From: Thalassovita mediterranea
Lineage (GTDB): Bacteria; Pseudomonadota; Alphaproteobacteria; Caulobacterales; Hyphomonadaceae
Assembly: GCA_019448215.1 (NCBI GenBank)
Contig: CP080408.1
Location: 3,154,855-3,218,854, forward strand
Direction of reading: 5' to 3'
Length of the DNA stretch: 64,000 nt
The notes beneath the pieces are model-generated. The model was not told the DNA's origin, made no database searches, and was given only the letters and a program-made list of their open reading frames with translations. This document shows positions 22,682-31,139 of the stretch, one piece after another (the first letter of the stretch is position 1; each line of letters starts with the position of its first letter). Both the position numbers and the translations under genes were made by a program.

Positions 22682-25600
22682 TTAGTAGCTGCCCAGACTG
22701 GTACCCATCATCGGAGCGCCGCGATTGATCATCTGGAAGATTTCGTCCGGGGTCGGCTCATATGGCCACTCGTCAATGGTCCAGCTTGGTCCGATCGGCA
22801 GATCGCCGTTTGCGATGCGCCTGGCATTGAAAGCCTGCACCTGCCTTGCCGCGTCGGTTGCGGCCCAGCGAAGGTCGCCATTGGCGAAATCACGGAAGAC
22901 TGCATTGATGCCTAGCGGATGGCCGCGCAAGTCGAGGAAAAGGCTGTTCGCGTCGTAGCCTGTATTTGCCACCCACTGGCCGAGGGCTCGCTTGTTCGTG
23001 GGCTCGCCGTAGCTCTGGCCGGGCGTACCGTAAGCAAGCGGCGTGTCCGATACGAAGATGTAGATATTTTCATCGATATCGAAACGCGCAAGCGAAGACG
23101 TTATCGTCGCTAGATTGAATTGGTCTGCCGATGGCACATAAACGACAAAGATGTTTCTTCGCACCGTAGCTGCATCCGTCGTCGGTCCGCCCGCGGGCGT
23201 GTCAACGTAAATGGTCGCGCGAGAGTCAGACGCATTTCCGGAGACCAGCTCGGCTGGGTCGTGCGTGAGAATGCAGAGATTATTGGTGAAGTTGCCATCG
23301 TTGGCGAACCGGCATGCCGTATGTCCACGATTGGCGGCGATCGCTGTGTCGCCCCAATTTGAGCCGACATAGATATTGTTGTGGTTCCGCGTCGACGGGG
23401 TAACAAACGCTACGTTGCGGACCAGGTTTTCTTCGTAAACGATCTCTGGCGTGTAGGTCGTAGCGAAGCGCATGGAGACCTTCTCTGCCCCGTTGACGTA
23501 GTTTTGGCGGTAAATGGAAACATAAGTCTGGTCCGCCGCTCCCAGCCCACCCACCAGCGCATTCGTGTCAGGGTCGCGCTGTGAACGGATATGAGAACCT
23601 GTCACGATCAGCGCCTTGGCGGCCTCGCTTTCGCCTCCGGCATTGTGCGCATAAAAGGCACCCTGCGAGATGTTAAAAACATTCTCGTAGTGCGTCACTT
23701 GGTCGGAGGTGTCCTGATCCGAGTAAGCCACAACGATACTGTCCGATGTGTCGCCCTGTTTCAGGATTGCTGAACGCGTCATCTTGAACGAGCCGATCAC
23801 CGCATCATGAGTGTCGCCGCCGAGGAAAGTTGCGCGGTCAATCAGCGTTCCGAAGCCGGACGAAATCATACCGTAGCCAGCCACAGCGCCGTCAAAATTC
23901 AGGTTGGCGAAGATGCACCCCTTTTCAGGCAGGTTGCCAGCGGCGTGCAGTATCGAACCAGCGAAGTCGGTCACCTCATAGGTGTGGCTTCCGTCTTTAG
24001 GCGTCTCGCTTGCGAATGGCCGGAAGGTTACCGTCCAGGTGCCGGTCGCATAGGCGGCATAGACTGTGCCTTCTTCCGACAGCGATCCGGTCGCAGAGAC
24101 CCACTTGAAAGTGGCGCCGGCCGCCACGGGCTTTCCGGCTGCGTCGAGTGCAGCATTTCTCCGTCTGAGACCGATGCGGTTGTAGCCATTATTCAAGGCG
24201 GAATCGAGCGTCGGCAACGAGCTAGCGTCCCCAGTGAAGGTGAATGTGTACGTACCGTCACCAACCGCCGAGATATCGGCATCATCGATCGACTGCCAGG
24301 CGGATATTGTCGGATTATTGCCAACCCGCAGCGCGCCGAAATTATCGCCCACGAACGCGACGTGAACGTCCTGCCCCCAGTACGAGCCGAGTTGCTCTCT
24401 GAATACGGAGCCGCGCGAAAAGGATACAACCTTGCCATCGGTCAATGTGGGAATTTCTGACAGGCTTGCCCACCTGTTGAACCTAGACCCATCGCCTGTC
24501 GCGTCGTCTCCATTCACGGCATCTACACAGTAGTCTGCCGACCGCGCCAGATGGTCCCACCGATCTTCCCAGAAGCCTGGATTGCTCCACCAGTCGAACC
24601 GGCGCACTTCTGGCTGCCAGAGCGGAACATCGGTCGCATAAAAAGCGCGGCGGAAGTCTGGAAATGCCGAAAGGTCTGTTGTTGCGAAGCGAGGCGGGAG
24701 GATTTCAATATCGGTGGCGCCGTTGTTGGTGATCCGAGGATAGAAGCTGGAGTTCGCCACGCCTCCATTCTCATTTCGGAAGCTCGCCCGCACAATGCCA
24801 AACGTACCTCGGTCGACAACGAGGGAGTCGTTTCGGGTGACGCTCGCATTCAGCATAATGTCGATTTGGATGTCGTCAGTTCGTTCTGGATCTACCGGGA
24901 TGATTTCGAGATGGTAGACACCTGCCGGGTCATAGGCCGTGCTGCTCATCGACGGGTAGTAGACAAACGATCCATCGCCAATCACGACGTTGTTCAGCGC
25001 TGTGCGCTTGTTGCCCCCGGCGTCCGCCGTCGTGGTCAGAACCGCGCCAGCAGAACCCAGAATGAATTTCTGGGGCACATAGTCGATCGGCGGCATTGAG
25101 GACTGTGCGGCCCGCGCGAGTTCATCCTGCATTCTGGCGACGCGGCGACTGTTCGCGCCATGATATTCTGCGCGCGCCGCTTCGAAGCCATCGGTCAGCA
25201 CATCGACGGTGACGCCGATGTTGAACTCCCATTCCGTCCACCAAACGGTCGCGCTGGCCGTGCCGGAGGTGCCTCGCACGCGATACAGGCTGTACGCCGT
25301 CGAGTTTTCAAGATCGATTAGCTGCTCTGTCGCTCCACCAATAGCGATGCCGCTCTTGATGGTCGTGTAGCTCGCCCCATTGTCGTTTGACCCCTCTACC
25401 AGGAAGGTGCCTGCCGTCGCCGTGCTGCTTTGCTTATGCCTGATCGCTTTGAGCACCCTCGGCAGCAGTCCGGGCATTGGAATAGTGACCGAGATGGCTG
25501 TTGCAGCAGTGCCAGAATTGATGCGGCGACCGCCCGCGTCGTCAGCATCCGTATCGCCGTTGATGAGGTTTCCGTTAAAGCCTGCGGTGAAACCGGTGGC

Positions 25601-26332
25601 ATTCAGTTTGAGGCTGGCGGTCCTGTCGCCGGTTGAGAGACGATCATTGAAGGATGGACCGATGCCTGCGCCGCCACCCGTCGCGAGCCTGTAGTCACCG
25701 TTTGCATCGAGCTTGCAAAGGTAGACCTGGCCCTCAACGAGATCGCCAGCTGACAGGGCGTCACCAGAGGACGACAATAGATCCGCTGCGGTGTTACCGT
25801 CGACCGCAATGGTGACAGCACCAGTATTGGATGCGGCTGGCTCGAACGCGATCGTCTCTGGAGTTGATCCAAGCGAATACCCGGTCGTGAGCGTGATCGC
25901 ATTCGCCGTGCCTCCGACATCGGCTGGGTCGATTGACGCAAACTGCGAGACTGCGAGCTGCGCGAAGTCCGCGGCCGTCAGCACCGGCTGAAATGTATTT
26001 CCGCTGTCGTCGACTACGAAGCCGAATGCGCCAGCTTCCTCGTCAATGACTGCCTGACCCACATCAAGACCAGAAAGCGCAGCCGTCATAGCGGCCGTCG
26101 TGGCGTAAACAATCGGCTCATAGAGCGCGACCAGCTCAGAGCGAAGCGTACTGGCTGCCGTTGCCGCCGCTGCCTCGATCTCGTCCTGAATGACTTTTAG
26201 CGGCTTAAGTGTGGTGCCAGCGGGCGTCGTCACTGTGCCTTCGGTGTTATTCACCCAGTCTTCGCGCGCTTGCTCATTCGATTCACCGCGCGCGATTTTT
26301 TGCGTAGGCGTTAGCCCGCTGATGTCAGCCAT
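22682..26332 (-). CDS. Tail fibre/receptor-binding protein with C-terminal beta-helix-like region
   Basis: A 1216-aa late protein. The N-terminal approximately 100 residues (TPTQKIARGESNEQAREDWV...) should attach to the tail tip. Repetitive Ala/Thr/Gly-rich shaft segments and a galactose-binding-like region follow (about 270-370, with DNGASYTTIKSG). From about residue 600 comes a right-handed beta-helix-type domain beginning DYCVDAVNGDDATGDGSRFN, as in pectate-lyase-like tailspikes. It likely determines host range and may cleave surface polysaccharide. Confidence 0.85.
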   Translation of the reverse strand: MADISGLTPTQKIARGESNEQAREDWVNNTEGTVTTPAGTTLKPLKVIQDEIEAAAATAASTLRSELVALYEPIVYATTAAMTAALSGLDVGQAVIDEEAGAFGFVVDDSGNTFQPVLTAADFAQLAVSQFASIDPADVGGTANAITLTTGYSLGSTPETIAFEPAASNTGAVTIAVDGNTAADLLSSSGDALSAGDLVEGQVYLCKLDANGDYRLATGGGAGIGPSFNDRLSTGDRTASLKLNATGFTAGFNGNLINGDTDADDAGGRRINSGTAATAISVTIPMPGLLPRVLKAIRHKQSSTATAGTFLVEGSNDNGASYTTIKSGIAIGGATEQLIDLENSTAYSLYRVRGTSGTASATVWWTEWEFNIGVTVDVLTDGFEAARAEYHGANSRRVARMQDELARAAQSSMPPIDYVPQKFILGSAGAVLTTTADAGGNKRTALNNVVIGDGSFVYYPSMSSTAYDPAGVYHLEIIPVDPERTDDIQIDIMLNASVTRNDSLVVDRGTFGIVRASFRNENGGVANSSFYPRITNNGATDIEILPPRFATTDLSAFPDFRRAFYATDVPLWQPEVRRFDWWSNPGFWEDRWDHLARSADYCVDAVNGDDATGDGSRFNRWASLSEIPTLTDGKVVSFSRGSVFREQLGSYWGQDVHVAFVGDNFGALRVGNNPTISAWQSIDDADISAVGDGTYTFTFTGDASSLPTLDSALNNGYNRIGLRRRNAALDAAGKPVAAGATFKWVSATGSLSEEGTVYAAYATGTWTVTFRPFASETPKDGSHTYEVTDFAGSILHAAGNLPEKGCIFANLNFDGAVAGYGMISSGFGTLIDRATFLGGDTHDAVIGSFKMTRSAILKQGDTSDSIVVAYSDQDTSDQVTHYENVFNISQGAFYAHNAGGESEAAKALIVTGSHIRSQRDPDTNALVGGLGAADQTYVSIYRQNYVNGAEKVSMRFATTYTPEIVYEENLVRNVAFVTPSTRNHNNIYVGSNWGDTAIAANRGHTACRFANDGNFTNNLCILTHDPAELVSGNASDSRATIYVDTPAGGPTTDAATVRRNIFVVYVPSADQFNLATITSSLARFDIDENIYIFVSDTPLAYGTPGQSYGEPTNKRALGQWVANTGYDANSLFLDLRGHPLGINAVFRDFANGDLRWAATDAARQVQAFNARRIANGDLPIGPSWTIDEWPYEPTPDEIFQMINRGAPMMGTSLGSY

Positions 26333-26370
26333 AGCATCATTCCTTGATTGTCGGAGAAGTCAGACCGGCT

Positions 26371-26844
26371 TTATGCCGGGTGGTTGTTCACGAGGTTCTC
26401 GAGAGCTTGCCAATAAGCGTCGAAGTCGCCTTCGAGCTCGTCGAAATACTCGAAGTATCCATCGGCCTGCGGTTCAGGTAGCGCCTCGATGAAAACGTTG
26501 AAACTCAACAAGCCGGAGTCTCCATCCAAGGCTTGATGATTGGCGCCACCGAGAAAGCGTGCTGAAACGGTAGGCCTCGACGTGTCTGGATCGCCGGGCA
26601 CCGACAGAGGCATGTCAAAGCTCGCGCCGTTTAGGTTTCGCAAAAAATCGACAGCACGTGCCAGCTCGAATGTCGTGACATGGATTTCGACATTACGTCG
26701 GCCGGTCGGTTCCGGATAAATCTGTCGCTGTAGAAGCGTGCCAGCTTCCATTTCGCTGCTCTCATATCCAAAATCCAGCGCAACATTTGCCGATGACAAG
26801 AGCGGCTTTTTCAGGCTGGAAGGCCACGTTTTAGCATTCGCCAT
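26371..26844 (-). CDS. Tail protein, unknown function
   Basis: A 157-aa protein with a C-terminal acidic region (YFEYFDELEGDFDAYWQALE). It overlaps the stop of the tip gene by one base (TGATG) and precedes the fibre gene, so it probably links fibre and tip or assists fibre assembly. No recognised domain. Confidence 0.65.
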   Translation of the reverse strand: MANAKTWPSSLKKPLLSSANVALDFGYESSEMEAGTLLQRQIYPEPTGRRNVEIHVTTFELARAVDFLRNLNGASFDMPLSVPGDPDTSRPTVSARFLGGANHQALDGDSGLLSFNVFIEALPEPQADGYFEYFDELEGDFDAYWQALENLVNNHPA

Positions 26845-29231
26845 CAGACCAGATCCGTAAATAGAGCTTCAGTGTAGTTTACAGCCTCGATTGTCGTCCG
26901 GTTCTTGCTCGCGCGTATGCGCTGAACCTTGACATCCTTGACTGGAAAATCGCTCGCGAGACCGAAGACGCAAGCCGTCCGCACTTTCGACCCGTCGACT
27001 TCAATCGTGAACGGCGGAGCAGCTCCGAGCGTGATCGTCTTGCTTCCATCGCCGGTCGCCGTCAGGACTGCGCTGCAGAGCCCATCAGTACCGGTCAACT
27101 GAACATAGAGCGCCCCTGCCGGCGCAACCTTATTCAGCGTGAGAGCGGAGCCACTGACCGCCATGACCTGGGCGGCGTCTGCCCAGTTGAAGTCCGGCCA
27201 CACAAGTCCGAGACGATCAAAGGGCTTGAAGTTTCGGCCCGCGAGCTCCATCGCCCAGCTGAGCTCAAGGTTCTGAAGCGTGATCTGGCGCCAGATATAT
27301 TTCGCCATGGACAGTGCCTCATCGTCATCGGTAAGGCCGATCACAGGCTGTTGCTTCGGGTTCTCCAGATTATCTTCAGAGAGCGGCCACGAGACCGTTT
27401 TGCGCTCAAAGGTGGTCGCGTCATTGTACTCGATAACCACGCCGTCATAACCGCTTGGCTCAATCCAGTTGTACTGCGCTTTCATCGTGCCACGGATCAC
27501 GTTCAATGGCGTCACGTTCGCGCGGCGGTCTTTTGCCTCGTCGACCACGAGCGACAGCGTCATGGCCTTCGGATAAGGCCGCGCTCTGCCCAACGCGGCT
27601 ACCGCCTCCAGCGCGGTCCAGACGGTCCCGACGGTATCGAACAGACCATTGAAGCCCGAACGGCTCGCCTGAGCGGTCTGGAATAGCTTGTAAGCCGCCG
27701 GATTGCTTTCCGCGTCATAGACTTCGATCTCGCTTTCCGGCCTGCCCACCTGCGTGCAGTAGATGTACTTCATCACATCCGCGAGATTGCCGCCGGTCAC
27801 CGGATCGCCGTCGAGGTCTGTGATTGTGCGGGTGGACTTCACGAAGATACGCGATCGCGAAGAGCTGGAGATTTCCTGAGCGCCGGTGATCTTGAGCGCG
27901 ACGAGCGTGACGTTTCCATAGACAGCCGCCTCGGTGTCGTAGGTCAGATAGGCTTTAAGGCCGGTCCAGATCGTGCGGTCGGAATCGCGTGCCTTCACTT
28001 CCTGGTCGTCGGTACGGCTCAGCGATACCTTATAGCGCCCTGCCGGTTTGGTAATGACGTAGGAGCGCCTGATCGGGTCATTGCTGGAGCCGGTTTCCTC
28101 AAAGACGTGTGTCGTCGGAGAGCCGACGTCGTCGCCTGCGTCATCAATCTCCTGAACTGTCGCCGTGAGTTCCACGGTCAGGTCCGCGAAGTTGCCGTTA
28201 TCCTTCTGCTTGAACAGTCCGCCCGGCCACTCGACATCCAACTCGATCTTCTGAGTTTCAGTGCCAGCACGGTTCGCCACAAACGGCCCGCGACCAAGCC
28301 CGCTTGTCCTGCGGATCACGAACTCGATATCTTCATCGGTTGCCGAGCTGCTGAACGCCGTCGTGACGCTCATTCCGCCTGATGTGACAGAGGCAATGAT
28401 CTTGGTTGCAGTGAAGGGCGAGAGAATTTCAATGGTATCGCCAGCGGCCGCGTTCGACTCCGCCCATAGTTCATTGAACGTGATTGTCGTGCCGGAAATT
28501 GTGCCGTTCACCGTGTCTGTGAAGGCGCGCTCTGTCTCGAGCTCCAGCTGGTCGACCTCGCCTGATGTGACGACGTTCTCATGGATACCAAAGTCTGCAT
28601 CGATGACGCCAAGCTCCGACGTGTGATCGGCTGGCTTATACACCGCGCTCTCGACGATGCCCGCAGGCAGGTCAGAGACCGGTGTGTCGCCGATCCGGAT
28701 ATCTATGTTGTCGTGATCGCCTGCCCCCAGGCAGAGAAGGAAATATCTGATTTCCTGATTGCCGTCGAAGAGACGGTAGGACTGGCTCGCATATTCGGGT
28801 GTGCGCTCCCACGTGCCGAATTGCTCAGGGATGACCCCGCCCAGCTTTGCCCGGTTGGCCTGTGCGGTGACCGAATAAACACTCTGCGCCGCATCTTCAC
28901 CAAATTGCGAGGGTGCCTTCGGCTGAAGAAGGAAGGTTGCGGCCACCGAGAGTGCGACGGAGGCCACGACAATGATTGCCGCCGTGAGCGGATCAACACC
29001 GGCAGGCATGAGCTGCATGGTGAGGTGACGGTCTCCTACGGGCTCAAGCCAGGCCTCGCCAAAGTCCACGGTCTCACCCGTGCCCATATCGACGGTGAGG
29101 TGAGACATGGAATTGAGCTTTTCCGGATCCGGGAAATACTCCTCGACGAACTCCAAAAACGTCTTGTCCCATGGCACGACGAGGCGCGCCGACGGATCAG
29201 TGAGGCTCGATTGAAGCGTTACTGTGCCCAT
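26844..29231 (-). CDS. Tail tip attachment protein (lambda J-like/central baseplate)
   Basis: A 795-aa protein. It has an N-terminal soluble domain, a hydrophobic segment at about 82-102 (LTAAIIVVASVALSVAATFL), and the conserved phrase VYSVTAQANRAKLGGVIPEQ followed by FGT. This resembles the N-terminal region of lambda J/tail tip 'phage tail protein' families. Fibronectin-like and hub domains follow. It overlaps the NlpC/P60 gene by 13 nt and sits where J-type proteins are expected. Confidence 0.82.
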   Translation of the reverse strand: MGTVTLQSSLTDPSARLVVPWDKTFLEFVEEYFPDPEKLNSMSHLTVDMGTGETVDFGEAWLEPVGDRHLTMQLMPAGVDPLTAAIIVVASVALSVAATFLLQPKAPSQFGEDAAQSVYSVTAQANRAKLGGVIPEQFGTWERTPEYASQSYRLFDGNQEIRYFLLCLGAGDHDNIDIRIGDTPVSDLPAGIVESAVYKPADHTSELGVIDADFGIHENVVTSGEVDQLELETERAFTDTVNGTISGTTITFNELWAESNAAAGDTIEILSPFTATKIIASVTSGGMSVTTAFSSSATDEDIEFVIRRTSGLGRGPFVANRAGTETQKIELDVEWPGGLFKQKDNGNFADLTVELTATVQEIDDAGDDVGSPTTHVFEETGSSNDPIRRSYVITKPAGRYKVSLSRTDDQEVKARDSDRTIWTGLKAYLTYDTEAAVYGNVTLVALKITGAQEISSSSRSRIFVKSTRTITDLDGDPVTGGNLADVMKYIYCTQVGRPESEIEVYDAESNPAAYKLFQTAQASRSGFNGLFDTVGTVWTALEAVAALGRARPYPKAMTLSLVVDEAKDRRANVTPLNVIRGTMKAQYNWIEPSGYDGVVIEYNDATTFERKTVSWPLSEDNLENPKQQPVIGLTDDDEALSMAKYIWRQITLQNLELSWAMELAGRNFKPFDRLGLVWPDFNWADAAQVMAVSGSALTLNKVAPAGALYVQLTGTDGLCSAVLTATGDGSKTITLGAAPPFTIEVDGSKVRTACVFGLASDFPVKDVKVQRIRASKNRTTIEAVNYTEALFTDLV

Positions 29232-29605
29232 AGAGCATACTCAATCTTGTGGTCTGAGAGGTCCGCAGGTGAAAGCCAATCCGGACCATGTGACTTCTGC
29301 GTGTGCAGGACGCCGCCATTGATGACGATACCAGCATGACGCGCCGCCGCCAGCCTGCCGAAGAACGCGATCGCGCCGTCTTGCCTGTCAGCGCGAACCC
29401 ACTGGTGAGGTTTGACCTCGTCCCGGAAAATCTTGAGCAACGTGCGAGGGTCATCTGAATGCGCGATTGGATCGGCTGGCACAGTCCATCCCATGCGTTT
29501 GCAAACCTCGCAGACCATTCCCCAGCAATCGAACTTGTCTGGCCCGCGCCCGCCGCGCTCATACGTCGTCGCGAGCATGTCGTTGATGACGGCCTCTGCG
29601 TTCAT
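29219..29605 (-). CDS. NlpC/P60-family tail tip peptidase
   Basis: A 128-aa cysteine peptidase-like protein. Catalytic Cys27 lies in GPDKFDCWGMVCEVCKRMG, His90 in ARHAGIVINGG, and a third polar residue is His100/His104 (VLHTQKSH). It corresponds to the NlpC half of lambda K and probably helps pierce peptidoglycan during DNA entry. It overlaps the preceding DUF1833 gene at ATGA. Confidence 0.85.
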   Translation of the reverse strand: MNAEAVINDMLATTYERGGRGPDKFDCWGMVCEVCKRMGWTVPADPIAHSDDPRTLLKIFRDEVKPHQWVRADRQDGAIAFFGRLAAARHAGIVINGGVLHTQKSHGPDWLSPADLSDHKIEYALWAQ

Positions 29606-30093
29606 CGTCTCAGCCCCGGAAACTTGTCCGACCGATAGAAATCGCGCGGATATTTGCCGTTCAGCATGTTCGCGATCACAGCCTTCACCGTGACGGCATT
29701 TGAGCCGGGTGCCGCGCCTGAGACCTCCAGCGTGAAGGTTTCCTCTGGGTCCGTGCCTGCGTCGAGATAGGCGCCATAGATGAGCTGAATGCGCTCAGTC
29801 GCCACGGCGGCGGCCGCCTGAAGCTGATCGATAAAAACCGGGCCCGTGTTGAAGATGTCAGCCTGCACTTCGAAGCGGCCGCTCGTGCTGTCTTCAGGCC
29901 TGCGGAATGTGAATGGGTGAAGCAGGAAGTCGACTGCGACGCCGCCGACATTGGCGCTGAACGGCGACTGAAAGTTCGTGAGGTGCCAGTCCTGGCTAAA
30001 CGCCGAGTGTGTGAGCGTGAGGGTTTCACGAAGCACTTCGCCCGCTGGAGCGGACGCATTGTAGCGCTGCAGGCGCGCGGAAAGGTCCGTCAT
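29602..30093 (-). CDS. DUF1833-type minor tail protein (lambda L position)
   Basis: A 163-aa protein (MTDLSARLQRYNASAPAGEV) with the beta-rich pattern of DUF1833 tail proteins: LRETLTLTHSAFSQDWHLTN and FEVQADIFNTGP. It lies between tape measure and NlpC/P60 genes, as lambda M/L do. Two plus/minus morons separate it from the tape measure gene. Confidence 0.78.
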   Translation of the reverse strand: MTDLSARLQRYNASAPAGEVLRETLTLTHSAFSQDWHLTNFQSPFSANVGGVAVDFLLHPFTFRRPEDSTSGRFEVQADIFNTGPVFIDQLQAAAAVATERIQLIYGAYLDAGTDPEETFTLEVSGAAPGSNAVTVKAVIANMLNGKYPRDFYRSDKFPGLRR

Positions 30094-30186
30094 GCATTGA
30101 CCTCATGAAAACGCCGCCGGTTTGGGCGGGCGATTGACTCTTGACGATTTGAGGCGCCCTATCATTCTCAACCACGGAGGGAGATC

Positions 30187-30516
30187 ATGCGCGCTCTACT
30201 TGCTTGCTTGCTTCTAGCTGGCACGCTCTCATCGCCTGCGTTCTCACATGGCGGCGGACTAAATGCCCAAGGCTGTCACAATGACCGAAAGAATGGCGGC
30301 TATCACTGTCATAGATCGGCGCCGAGGAGTCAGCCGGCACGAACGCAATCGAATAACCTAAGCTCGAAACTCAACGGCACGGATAATCGCTCTCAGCGGC
30401 GTGCTTTCGCGAACTGCTCAGAAGCGCGCGCAGCGGGTGCAGCGCCGGTACGTCGAGGTGATCCAGGCTATGGCTCTCATCTGGACCGGGACAATGACGG
30501 GATCGGGTGCGAATAG
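30187..30516 (+). CDS. Secreted YHYH/excalibur-domain protein (moron)
   Basis: A 109-aa protein with a signal peptide (MRALLACLLLAGTLSSPAFS). A YHYH-like motif follows (GCHNDRKNGGYHCHRS), then a Ser/Gln linker. The C-terminal excalibur calcium-binding motif GDPGYGSHLDRDNDGIGCE has the Asp-rich loop. GGAGGG precedes the ATG. It sits on the strand opposite to the tail genes, so it can be expressed from the lysogen. Confidence 0.85.
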   Translation: MRALLACLLLAGTLSSPAFSHGGGLNAQGCHNDRKNGGYHCHRSAPRSQPARTQSNNLSSKLNGTDNRSQRRAFANCSEARAAGAAPVRRGDPGYGSHLDRDNDGIGCE

Positions 30517-30566
30517 CTTTGCACTGGCGGATCAATGCCGTCGAGAAGGCCTAACTCTTCACTCGC

Positions 30567-31079
30567 TCAATCGCTGTTCCGCCTAAGCTCCTGCATCCCA
30601 TCAATAAGCCAGTCGGTGTGAGTTTTTCCGTCGACTCGCTCAGCGCCCATGTTGGCGACGAACTTGTTGTAGGTGTCGAGCTGGCAGGTCGAGACCATTC
30701 GAATTGGTGCGCCAAACCCGTTCTCTGCATCATACGAAATGAAGGCGGCATAAGTATCTTTCGTAGCGGGCCGTCCAGCCTGCAGGTCCTCTATCGCAAA
30801 CTCTAGATTGACCGCCTCTACGCCATCTCCCACACGATCACTCTCGGCAAGCTCGTCGAGTTTTTGCTGCGCCCACTCCATATCGATGGGTTCAGAGCTT
30901 ACGCCGACAAAGGTGACATCGACATACTGAACCGTGCTAGGGGCTTTGAGCCGCTTTTCGATGGTCTCCTTGCAGCCGTCGAGAAACACTTGCTTGTTCT
31001 TTTCCTCCTGCGACATGGTCTCACCGCAGGCAGCAGCTAAAGCCAGTGACAGCGCGGGTACTGCTAAAAAATGGCGCAC
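30567..31079 (-). CDS. Predicted lipoprotein (moron)
   Basis: A 170-aa protein from a GTG start with AGAGGA 6 nt upstream. The signal MRHFLAVPALSLALAAACGE ends in the lipobox LAAA|C. The mature part has KAPSTVQYVDVTFVGVS and CQLDTYNKF and resembles small periplasmic proteins with no assigned function. It lies between tape measure and minor tail genes, where it is not needed for the virion, so it may alter the lysogen envelope or exclude other phages. Confidence 0.7.
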   Translation of the reverse strand: MRHFLAVPALSLALAAACGETMSQEEKNKQVFLDGCKETIEKRLKAPSTVQYVDVTFVGVSSEPIDMEWAQQKLDELAESDRVGDGVEAVNLEFAIEDLQAGRPATKDTYAAFISYDAENGFGAPIRMVSTCQLDTYNKFVANMGAERVDGKTHTDWLIDGMQELRRNSD

Positions 31080-31139
31080 GAAATCCTCTCTTACTTTTTA
31101 CCCGAGGAACAATCGCACATTTCTGGTTGAGCGTAAGCC

